Below, one piece after another: positions 35,001 to 46,100 of a stretch of 64,000 nt of DNA. The DNA is from Mytilus galloprovincialis (lineage: Eukaryota; Mollusca; Bivalvia; Mytilida; Mytilidae): NCBI RefSeq assembly GCF_965363235.1, contig NC_134845.1:24368524-24432523 (forward strand), read 5' to 3'. Positions within the stretch are counted from its first letter, which is position 1; each line of letters begins with the position of its first letter. A program made the translations under genes and the position numbers. The notes beneath the pieces were generated by a model. That model saw only the letters and a list, made by a program, of their open reading frames with translations. It was not told the origin of the DNA and searched no databases.

Positions 35001-35954
35001 GTTTTGAATTGTATAAACACTTCATTTACAAAATAATGACCGTTCTCTTTTCATGTAATAACTTTGATGACATAACATATTATTTATTATTAATAACACA
35101 ACAGACTAGGTAATTGAGTAAGTGTGAGTAATGTTTGTACTTATCTCTAAAATGCAAATAGTCAGTTTAAAATAACGTATTGAATTATTGATGCATTTAA
35201 ACATCCTACTCCTCCATCAATATTCCATTTGTACAAAATACCACAGCTGGCATTTGAAAGTATTCAATAACAAAGAGTTCATTAAAAAACTGTGTTTATT
35301 AATTTATAAACCTGATTAAAATGTATATGTATCGAGGATTGTTGATATGATGTTTATCATCAATTAATAAGCAGTATCGTTTACACAAACTCTGATATAA
35401 AGTGTTGTGTTCTGGAAATTTATCAATCAGCTCGTAGCTGTACAACACAGAACAAGTAAGTTGCTTTTAATATTATGCATTGTATCTTCTAATTCAAACA
35501 ATCAAACCTAAATGTATCTATACATATTGGACGTTTCCTATGACTTAGCTACATGTAACATATACTTTAAATTTGATTTATAACTTCATATTTAGATCTT
35601 GACAATTTTTCATTTTAGAATTATAGTAAAGTTTTAGATCGAAAAATCAGTTGAAAAGAAAGATATGGTCCGGAACGAACTTCTTCTTCCAGCACTCTCG
35701 AAGACATAGGATTGGAACAGTAAACACACCTTTCGTAGTAAAACTAATATATACATATGATATTATTAATCTATATTTTCAACATCGTCTTTTAGAATAA
35801 TTTCCTAAAGTGAAATTATACTTTCTAATTAATCAATAAGTAGGATGATGCATTTGGGTGGTTCAGTTTGATAACCAATTCTTATGTATTGTCATACAGG
35901 TATGAGGGTTGCACAGCTATTGTTGGACCCAGATGTGTCACATTATATACAACT

Positions 35955-36212
35955 AGTGGAGGGGGGCCTCGGTTACTGAGTGGTCAAAGTAGTTCAACTA
36001 CTGTATAACTCGCCGGTCAACACTAAGGTTGTTAGTTCGAACATTGCCCGAAGCAATGCGCTCGACTCCAATTGACAAAGATTGTCATTTTGCCTGCCGG
36101 AAATCTGTAATTCTCTCCGACTTCCTCCACCATTAAGAATATTGACCACCACGAAATAGCGAACAGTGCTTCATGAAAGTGGCATGACACACTAATCAGT
36201 CAATTAATCAAA
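35955..36212 (+). repeat. tRNA-derived SINE, about 260 bp
   Basis: The head has an A-box-like GGTTACTGAGTGGTCAAAG and a B-box-like GGTTGTTAGTTCGAACATT about 50 bp later, the spacing of a Leu/Ser-type tRNA with a long variable arm. The body continues CTCTCCGACTTCCTCC, ATTGACCACCACGAAATAG and a tail with repeated AATCA (AATCAGTCAATTAATCAAAT). This plan, tRNA head plus conserved body plus AATCA-type tail, is known from molluscan SINEs. Confidence 0.7.
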
Positions 36213-38102
36213 TAGCGGAATTCCATTTCAATGGCTAACGTCCATTGCGTTTTAATGTCGATACCGAAGCGTTGTTATGTTATAGCCTTTTTTAATGCTA
36301 CAACGTATAACTTTTTCGTAGAAGCTCGCAATTGCAAAATTAATAACTTGCAATAAAAGCTTGGCGATTCAAAGCTGATTATTTAGAAAATAGTGTTTGG
36401 CAAGCGTAATAAAAACAAACCAATCTTAAGATAAAGATAACAAATGTCATACAAATTTTGACTTTATTTGAAAAAATATGTTTGTTGTCTTTTATTGAAA
36501 TCTTGGAAAGGCCGACAGTTTTGTCCTGTTGACATACATTGTGTACCCTTGAGTGATTTAATATAACTACCTGTCCTTTTTATCAGCCAGGTACACATGT
36601 ATGTATCATTTTGTCTTTTCTTGTTTTTTGCACTAGAAGGGTTTGTCCTTTTCCTTCTGGATCTGTTTGATTCAAATAGTTATTTTAATAAATCGATGAA
36701 ACGCATTACATATTAATTGTTAGATAATCAAACAATTGAAGAAATAGAACAAATGTCCTTACAATTGAAGAGTTGCTTTTCCGAAAATATGTTATATTTG
36801 TTTTGGATTTTTTATGTCATCTTTTTTATGTGTGAGTAGAAATACGTAAAAGGAGAGGTATAACACCTTGTAAGAGCCATAATAATTGTCAACGGCTACA
36901 ATTTATATAAAACATTAAAACATAAAGCCAACTCCTATAGTAGTACATTGTAATAGTTTACCCTCTACAATAATTGAAATAATACAATGTGACCCCCTAT
37001 TACTTTGTTTCCTTCACATAATCAGAAAAATACCATGACTATTAGACGAAGTCTACCTTGGAAAATGTCCAATGCTGACAAAGAAGTTGTTTACAAAACT
37101 CTTTTAATAGTTTACAAAGCATTACTATCTATCTGATTTTAACCCTAAGTTGTAAAATATAGATTGTTTCAATTATTGATTGTATATAAGTTGCAAAATA
37201 TGATAAACTTTTTCAGAGCGTGAACAATTTATACAATATATAGGTTCTCCGAAATATGGGGTTGACCAGGGTAAAGGGTTGAAAATTTAGAACCCTGAAC
37301 ATTAAGTATTTAGGAAATGCAGCTTACATCCTTCAACAATTAGCAAAAGGTTTAACGAATACATGTATCTGCCTCTTTCTGACTGTTGCATTGCTTTTTA
37401 TTGAATATGTGTCGCAGATTGATTTAAACATTCGTTGAGTAATCAATTAGTTCATATGTGCACAATTAAATATTAACAGACCATCCGATTATTTCATATT
37501 ATTGTTAATAACTAATTCTTGTCAAATACGAAGGCTAATAATCAATATTGCGATAGTTTTTACTTAATTAAATGCGTACGTTAATTCATTGTACTGATAA
37601 TGAATAAAACTTTGTTATGTTACAAACGCCGACCTAAACCTGTATATATTGAACAGTAAATCGCTTTTGAGTGGTCTACATATGCTAAAATACACCTTTC
37701 TTAAATTCTATACACCAATCAAAATAATCGTCTTCCTTTTTTTATCAACTATTAGACGGCTGCTGGCGTTAGTTTGAATCAATCGTTTATAACCTTGAAA
37801 ATGTAACTCACAATCTGGTTAAGGATTTTTCTTTATACATGTGTATTCAAATCTTTTAGTAACGACAAACGAATGAATTATGGCAATTAGAATGTTTGAT
37901 ATGATAGCTGTACTTTTTCATAGACAACATTTATATTCGCCATGCAGATTCGGTTTATTGCAAATTTTATAGGAATTCCAATGGGGGCTACTTGTACTCT
38001 TCTTATTGTTGACCATTTTTGTATTGTTCGAATTGCAATTTAAAATCAAAACAGATCCATCGAAACATTACCTGATACAAATATGCATCGGAACTAATAC
38101 AA

Positions 38103-38342
38103 TCGAGAATGGCAATTGGGAATGTGTCAAAGAGACAACAATCCGACCATAGAACAGACAACAGCAGAAGGTCACCAACAGGTCTTCAATGCAGCGAGAA
38201 ATTCCCGCACCCGGATGCGTCCTTCAGCTGACCCCTTAACAAATATATATACTAGTCATACTATGGTGACCTTCTGCTGTTGTCTGCTATATGGTCGGGT
38301 TGTTGTCTCTTTGGCACATTCCCCATTTCCATTCTCAATTTT
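38103..38342. repeat. Foldback of repeat M1 (two copies head to head)
   Basis: 38103-38250 is an M1 start in direct orientation (GAGAATGGCAATTGGGAATG, CCCGCACCCGGATGCG). From 38261 the same start returns in reverse (ATGGTGACCTTCTGCTG, GGTTGTTGTCTCTTTGGCAC, CCATTTCCATTCTCAATT). The arms pair over about 80 bp. The open frame at 38116-38445 is produced by this repeat. Confidence 0.8.
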
Positions 38343-39004
38343 ATGGTATAACACTTTTGATATCAAGATGATATGTTGGCTCTTAATAATGACTATTTCA
38401 GTAAGATCACTCAGAAGATTAGTCCTGTTGAATGAATTTACTTAGTAATTAAAGCTTACTGATTGCAATTGCAATTGTTATCTATATATCATTTTGATTT
38501 CCTATTGTTGGTTATCCGTTTTATCGTTCCACTGGTACAATCGTATGGTGATAAATGTTTCGTAACTTGTTCGAATAGCTCGTGTATTTAATATCGTATT
38601 TAAATTAACGAAAAAAAACTATGTATTACGATAAATTATCAAATTAAGGTTTTTGACATTACAAACTTGTCAGCACTTTTACTAAATTTTATTTTCGATA
38701 CTACATCATTCGTTTTAATAAATTTACGTGCAGACATCTTAAACGTGCAGCTATTTCATATTCCATCTTTAATGTTTCTATTCTACATCAAACATTTGAA
38801 AATGTTGTCATTCACGCAAAAAGCTAACTAAACCTTTAAAAAGACACATTTAAAAGTGATAATCATGTTAAAGATGGCAATACGTTTGAATTGATATTGA
38901 TTCACTCAAAGCCTCTTTGCATCGAAAATAAACACATTTTATTGCTATTGCATGCTATGGGTAATATTCCTCGCGTGTAATTTATGATTGCGTGATAATA
39001 AACC

Positions 39005-39130
39005 GCTAACGGGAAACATTTTGGTCATTTTCATATGATGAGGAGATAATCTTTCATTCTCTTTCATTAAAAGGTCTGGAGCTGGCTCGTCATTAACTGC
39101 TAGAAGTCCTTGTCAATTTGTTTAGTTTAT
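39005..39130 (-). repeat. Fragment of repeat M1 3' part, reverse
   Basis: Reads CGCTAACGGGAAACATTTTG, TTTTCATATGATGAGGAGAT, GGTCTGGAGCTGG and ACTGCTAGAAGTCC, the reverse of the M1 tail at about 34090-34190. Confidence 0.55.
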
Positions 39131-39534
39131 TCTGTTAATTCCGAATTCAATCGGTATTCCAAAGCATGCGGCTGCGACTCAGACTTTATAAAACATCACA
39201 AGTGTCTGAGCAAAAAGCTGATGAACCAGGGTTACATAAAACAATATCTTGTAATTTTTCTATAAACGATCATCGGACGATACCAAGACTTTGGGGATAA
39301 ACATTTATTATTAATATCACAAATAATACACGATGGTCCTGAAGTATGTATTCTAAGTCTCATCTTAATAATTTGTGATAGTGTTCTTTTATTTGTCTTC
39401 ATAGATAATCTTTCTTATTTTGTCTTTGTGAATAATCATTCTTATTGTATATTCTGTATTTGTGGTTATATCTGAAGGGTAATCGGGAAGGTTTAAAATC
39501 TAAAGAATAAAAAAACACTTTAACCCGAAACATT

Positions 39535-39925
39535 TTTAGACCTGTCCTAAGTCAGAAACATCTAGCCTTTGTTAGTCTTGTAATTTGTTTAAACAATTGT
39601 ATGTTTCGGTGGGTTTTCTACATAAACAAATGGCTGTACCAAGTAAGGAATATAACAGTCCGTTTGATGTTTTTGAGCGTTTGATTTTACCTTTTGCTTA
39701 AGGACTTTCCGGTTAGAATTTTCCCCTGGGTTCAGTATTGTTGTTATTTTACTTTTTAGTGTTGCATCAATTTCGCTATTATTCACTATTGTTAAGCCGG
39801 TTGCGGGATTTTTCTCGACGCGTTGAAGACTTCAATGTGGCCTTGTGTTGTTCTTGGGTATTTGTTTAGGTTATGTCTCTTGAACAAATTTCCACGTATC
39901 CATACTGTTTCCATTTCCAATCCAA
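39535..39925 (-). repeat. Diverged repeat M1 copy, reverse
   Basis: Starts with TAGACCTGTCCTAAGTCAG and CTAGCCTTTGTTAGTCTTGT and ends with GCGTTGAAGACTTCAATGTG, TTATGTCTCTTGAACAAATT and CCATTTCCAATCC, all reverse M1 phrases. Confidence 0.55.
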
Positions 39926-40143
39926 TTTATGTATTCTACAATATTCAGAATAGGACACAGTTATTTATTTTTTCAAACGGTAGGTTTTAAAAATCAGCAA
40001 AAAGAGGGAAAATGCACACACTTTGGCAATGACACGCATGTAAGTTTTTTTTACATGTATCACTTTTACAAATTAAAAGTGAAAAATGGACCTTGAGAAT
40101 ATTAAAAAAAAAAAATTAAAATTAAATCTAACTTTCCTTTTCA

Positions 40144-40173
40144 GGTATTTTTTATGTTGTCATATTCTTAATA
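40144..40173 (+). other. Probable 5' untranslated part of the first visible gene C exon
   Basis: A pyrimidine-rich acceptor CTTTCCTTTTCAG ends at 40144, 30 bp upstream of the start codon at 40174. It suggests an untranslated exon further upstream. The candidate near 35390-35457 is speculative. Confidence 0.35.
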
Positions 40174-43100
40174 ATGTTTATCTATGTGTACTTGCTTGGT
40201 TTGATAATAACCATAAGAGCGTACCAGCCAGTAAACAATACAGAAAGGTATTTATTGTTTTTGTCCTTAATTGTTGTATATGGATAAGATAAGATAAATT
40301 TATTTTATTAAAGTGTCACGTATTGATCTTACACAATAGTAAAATATTTACACAAGTACAATCACATAAAAAAAAAGATCAACACCCAGCCTTAAAAGAC
40401 TTATGAGACACTATATGTTATTTGTTTGATTTTGTGTCTGATTGTTTGATATAAGTAAAACCTTTTCTAATTGTATATATTGTTTGCTTACTTATTTTTG
40501 AAATGTACAGAACAAGTTGTATACACATGGAGAATGAGTGAAGGACACAATGCTAATTGGTCGATATATTATAGTTACGTTTAAAAGTTATCAATTCTAG
40601 TTTCTGTAGCAGGAATAATTTTGGCATGTTTGGTGATTTAGTTTTCATATGAAGAAAAAAGAGGCAAAACATACTAAAGCACCTTTGAAAACTTGTTAGA
40701 TGATTAAAGGCAAACCTGAAATTTGTATCTTCGATTCCCATTTTTATAGAAAAAGCTCTGTTGAATGAGATGGTGAAGTCCGTCTTTCAACTAAGCATGG
40801 GAAATAGTAGTGTAAAGCGAAAAAAAATCAAAAGTCTATTAAAATGTTGCTGCAAAATTGCATCCCTTATCTCGTAAAGTTTTGTTTTGAACAGACCCTC
40901 ATCGTTTTTTTTTACTAGATGTAAGTCATGATATGAGTATGGCTTGCTTATATTTTTGGTACCCTTTAGTTCAATTTTGATATGATAGTTGCGTTCAATA
41001 TAGTCACCAACATTAAGATTATTTGTGAGAGAAGGACATCATTTATATAGCGAAATGTCAAAGGGTAGAATTTAACCAAAAACTGTACTTGATGCTTAAT
41101 ATACAGATGTGTTTTTTCTCTGATAACCAAACATGTAGTCTATTTTTATTTAGAGATTTGGTATTAAAAGAACTCTTGAAGAATTATAATTCTGCTGTTC
41201 CACCAAATTATAATAACGGTGAGTTTCTCTTACTTCTAAGTGTACAGTTTCCAAAAACTTAAGTTGAGGAAAATAGTACAAATCATTAAATGGTTTTAGA
41301 TGTTATTTCAATTAAAATACAGTAGATTATGATAATAACATAAATACCATAACGAACATTGCTAGGACTAAGCCATTACATATTGACAAGCAATGTTATT
41401 AATATAAAGAGTTTGGACACAATAGCTTTTAATTTTACTGAATCAGATCTTAAATACTCAATGATAATTAAAGTTTATATACAATTATACAAAAATCTAA
41501 CAATTCTTAGTACAGTAATTGCGTGCATAAGCTGCTTGTCTTTTGTCTTTAACATAATTTATGTTTAAACAAGCAACAAATACAAATCAAATTAGTATTC
41601 CAGGTTCATATATTGTAATAACAAGTTTTCATGACAACCATTGACAATTAGCAAATGTCATTTATATATCGAAGTGCTTTACGGATATTATGATGGATTA
41701 CTGTTCAATTTGTCCGCATATCTATACGGATCACGGACATAATTTGAATTACCCATAGGATTTCTTTCTATCGACCAACCTATATATTCATATATATGTA
41801 TCCGTTATTTTATTTTTTGAAATGTTAGTGTGTGCAAGGGAAAAAAATTCGTTCACTAAGATCGAGACTATTTGTTTTAAAACCACAAGTATTAATATTT
41901 ACTTTGTAAATCAAAGTGACGATTATGATAATTTGTTCGAATACAAATTACATTTTTTAAGTCACTAAAATCATATTTTGTTTTATCAATAAGGTGATTT
42001 TTTTTTTGAAACACAAAGTATTCCTGTCTTTTTAAATAGCATCATTGATTTGAAGTTTAAATGATGCAATATGTGACATAACTGTGAAATACAAACTTTA
42101 GTTTCGCAAGGGGGTACAGAACAGCCAAGGGAGTTAACTCTTAAAAATCAAATGATTTTTAACCAAATACTGTTAGTTTGGAGAAATCAAGCTTTTTAAC
42201 GATCAAAATTAGTGTTTTGTCAATAAGATTAACGTTACCAATTTTCCTGCACCAGATGCGCATTTCGAAAATACATGTCTCTTCAGTGATGCTCGTGGCC
42301 AAAAATATTTGAAATCCAAAGCTTATATAAAAGATGAAGCCCTATAATCCAAAATGTCCAACAGGTATAGCCAAATCCGTGAAAGGAATCAGAGCTTTGC
42401 ATGAGAGAGATAAAACTGCAGCGTTATATAACCGGTTCAAATTTCTAGAAATTTTTATACTTTTGTAAACAGGTCAAAGTAAATCTTTTGTCAAAACTTT
42501 ATAAAAATTAAACTAGTCAAATCTATTTTAGGCAAAATTTTGGAAACCCCCTAAAATATGCAAATATTTTCCTTTATTCATTTCAGATGAACAATTGAGA
42601 GTTGAAATACAAGTTTACATTTTGAGCATCGATTCCATCAGTGATTCATCTAAGGTATGTTTTTCAAGTTTGATTTTAATCAATAATAGGCAATTTCTTA
42701 AAAAAAATTTACATTTTCTTGCTTTTTAATACCTTTAATGATTCGATAATTAAGACAAAACTTTTAATTAATAAACCCTTTTTTCATTAAAAAAACTTCA
42801 TTTTGATTAAAATTTGGATTGTTTTTAAATTTGTTTTTATTTACGAGTAACTGTAATTTATTTATTTATAGGATTTTGGTTTAAGCTTTTTTCTGCGACA
42901 AAGATGGAATGATTCTCGTCTGATACATGATCCGAGACTAGGCACATTTCAACTAAGCAAAAAATCCATGAATAAAGTATGGGTACCAGAATTGTTTATT
43001 CTAAATGAAAAACGTGCAGCCCTTCACAGAGTATCTACGCCCGATAAGCTATTGCATATCAAACCTGATGGACTAATGTATTACAGCACCAGGTACCCTT

Positions 43101-46100
43101 TTATATAAAATGTTTCAATAATATTGTAATTACTACCATAAGGTAGCCAGTATATATCTATATGTAACACTCAGAAACTTGTCCATCCCCTCAAACATGT
43201 CCGATATATCTAAACTTGTTCATATGACGTCAATGAACTGCAAACTATGTCTAGGTAATAAAGTGTGCCAAAAACATGTTGAACTTCTGGTTTTTGAACG
43301 CCCAATTGTGTTTAATTTTACTAACCAGGCCAAACGTAAGATCTCATTTTGAAAATGCGCAGAAAATACTTCTGCACGAAGTAGGTATTGCAATACCTTC
43401 ATACAATATTAAGACATTTAGGCATCATCCGAGAATATTAGTACAGTAACTTCACGATGTACAAAACTAATAAAATGCACTGTTTATGTTTGTTTCAAAA
43501 TGCGCATGACATATTTACCACCAGGCATTAATTAATCAACAGGCCATAGTAAATAATGTGTTATAATGTATTAACAATATGAATAACCGGTGTTGGATAA
43601 ATCAATGCTAATAAATGACATCGTGTTTAACAGTGAAGCACCAGGAAAACTAGTTTTTTATTGTGAAAAACCTCTATTTAAACTATAAAATAATGATAAT
43701 TATATTGTAAACATATTAAAAACAAGCGCTGAAACTAACAATAACTTTTTATTGTGCGATTCTTTTGTCACCTGGTGTATGTTTAAATGAAAGCATAAGT
43801 CACTATGCACAGTGAAGCATTTATTTGACATTAGTCTTTACTGATTACTACTCCTTTCCTCCTTATTTCTAAAGGTTTGTGTTTTAAGAATCAACCGAAA
43901 CCAAAGTCTTTTATCGTAACCAATGTCGTAACGTATTTGACTTATTAATAAGTGCTATTTGCACTTGGGGGTTTTGAGACATTCAGACGTTTTCATTAGG
44001 ACATATTTTAGCAAATAACAATTATCAGACACGTTTAGGCGATTTATGATTTAAAGGACACGTTAATGCGAGATAGACCCGTTTTGAGGAATGGATACGT
44101 TTGGAAGTGTTACATATATAACACATAGCTGAGTGGGTGATAAAGCAGATTGCTACTCCTTGAAAAAATTTACAACCAAGTCGAACCCGTCAATTACTGT
44201 TTCTACAATAACCGTAATCTAATTTTTGTGTATATGCATTACTTTCTTATAATAAAAACGTTTACGAAAACCTCAGTTGGAGGTCGCTCGGTATTGGTAG
44301 TTCTTGAATGGCTTTGCTATGATGAACGAAAATAATGCATTTATATAAATATTGTGAGTAGCACATATGAAAGAATAAACAAGAATCGATAAATATAAAT
44401 AAAGAAAAGAAAATATTAAAAATTATATTGACGACAGTAAGTCATATTCACTCCAAGATACAAACGGTAGCTATATATAAGACTGTAATATATCTTTATA
44501 GAATATCTGGAACATTCTCTTGTGATGTAAATCTGTTGAGATATCCTCTGGACCATCAAATGTGTCCTTTAACAATTGAAAGTTGTGAGTATACATTTGT
44601 ATATCAAAATGTTATTGGTGTAATATTTGAGAAGACACAGACATCGTTTGCATTACCGACTGTTAACGAATTTGATGTTGTGTTAGGGTTAGATAAATGA
44701 GAGTCAATTATCAGTCCGCTTTTGCATATATACTTTACATGAGTAGCATGACAGGTTTCAGCTGTGGAGTAGGATATTCTCACCTATATGAACACTTGAG
44801 ATCACAACCGGTTTTCGGAGGGGTTTGTGTTACTCATACTTTAGTTTTATGTATTGTGTTTTGTTTATTTTGTTTGTGATTTTGTCGTTTTTTTAATTCA
44901 TGTCATGTCATTGTAACGTCTTTTTTGGGATCATTAGTTTAATCATCCATTCGGCGTCTTTTCATCTCTTGATAGAATGATATATTTCATAATCTTCAGT
45001 GTGAAAAAAATTCTACATAATGTCTTTACTCGTTGCAATCAAGCAAACATCTTAGTAATACCGGTAAGTAACATTTAGTTCTAAGAATTTCTCAATTCCA
45101 AATTAAATTTCAAATTTTGACTTGGACTTTTTTTCAGTTAAAACTATATTTTTTCCTATTTCTAATTCTAAGATTTCTTAGTTAAAGATTAGATTTCTTC
45201 CTTCAAACTTTTCTTTTTTTCGCAAAGAAATGTTCATTGTACATAATGCAATTACGTAAATTGAAATATGACCAATTCTATGAAAAAGACGTAACTATAC
45301 AATTGCTACTAGATTATATAGGCAACACAGTACTGAGTACCATTTCATTTGATATCCTAAATACATCGTATGAGATTAATTCAATATATGAGGTTGCTGG
45401 TACAATGTATGCAAACTTTTAAGTCTCGTATCTTTGATGTGTTTATTTTAAACTTGTGATAGTTATAATTGGTAGCTTTTTGTTTACATAAACTTCATTA
45501 ATAAGAGTAAAATCACAAAAATACCGACTTCCGAGGAAAATTCAATACGAAAAATTCCCAAACAAATGACCAAATCATAAGCTCAAACACATCAAGTATG
45601 TGGAAATAAACTGTCATATTCTTGACTTAGAACAGGCATTTTCGTCTATATAAAAAATGGTGGATTGAGCTCGGTTTACCGCTAGCAAAATTGATCCTTG
45701 TCTGAAATCAGTCATAATGTATCCCTTTTTTATCATCTCTACGACGGATATGTTTCAATTATCGTAACATTACTACAACACTGAAAGTGACCTTCGGAAA
45801 TAGACTTATCACCGTTTTTATATTAACAGAAGCAACACTAGGGTTGCAACATTTGGAGCAGGATCTGCTTTCACTGCCGTAGTTCTTGTTGCTCAGACTA
45901 TGGGTTTCTTTATTGTTTTCTGTGCACCATTCATCTGTTGACATCTTTTCATTTTATAGCACAGTTGATTTTCGACTGGTGAGTTTGAAAAAGCATTGTT
46001 TTATTTTTGTTTTTAGAAATTGTCTCAAAATCATTTGGAAAGGAAAAGTGTAGGTTGAATGAAAATGAGATTAAGCTAACGTGATATATTAGAAACCTAA

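Larger units (their letters stand above)
31707..40143. other. Intergenic region between genes B and C: repeats and remnants
   Basis: No host gene recognised. It contains copies of M1, M3 and M4, a reverse-transcriptase remnant, a tRNA-SINE and an M1 foldback (listed separately). 36215-38100 and 38345-39000 are AT-rich without anything I can name. At 35390-35457 a TGATATAAAG box is followed by AACACAGAACAAGTAAG, which could be a short untranslated first exon with a donor, but nothing confirms it. Confidence 0.55.

Noticed and set aside
35390-35457. TATA-like box plus GTAAG donor as a first exon of gene C
   Set aside because: It is 4.7 kb upstream with no supporting coding sequence; such short signals are frequent by chance.
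44107-44300. tRNA-like phrase (TAGCTGAGTGGGTG and AAGTCGAACCC)
   Set aside because: A- and B-box-like text is present, but there is no cloverleaf or recognisable SINE body; chance similarity is likely.
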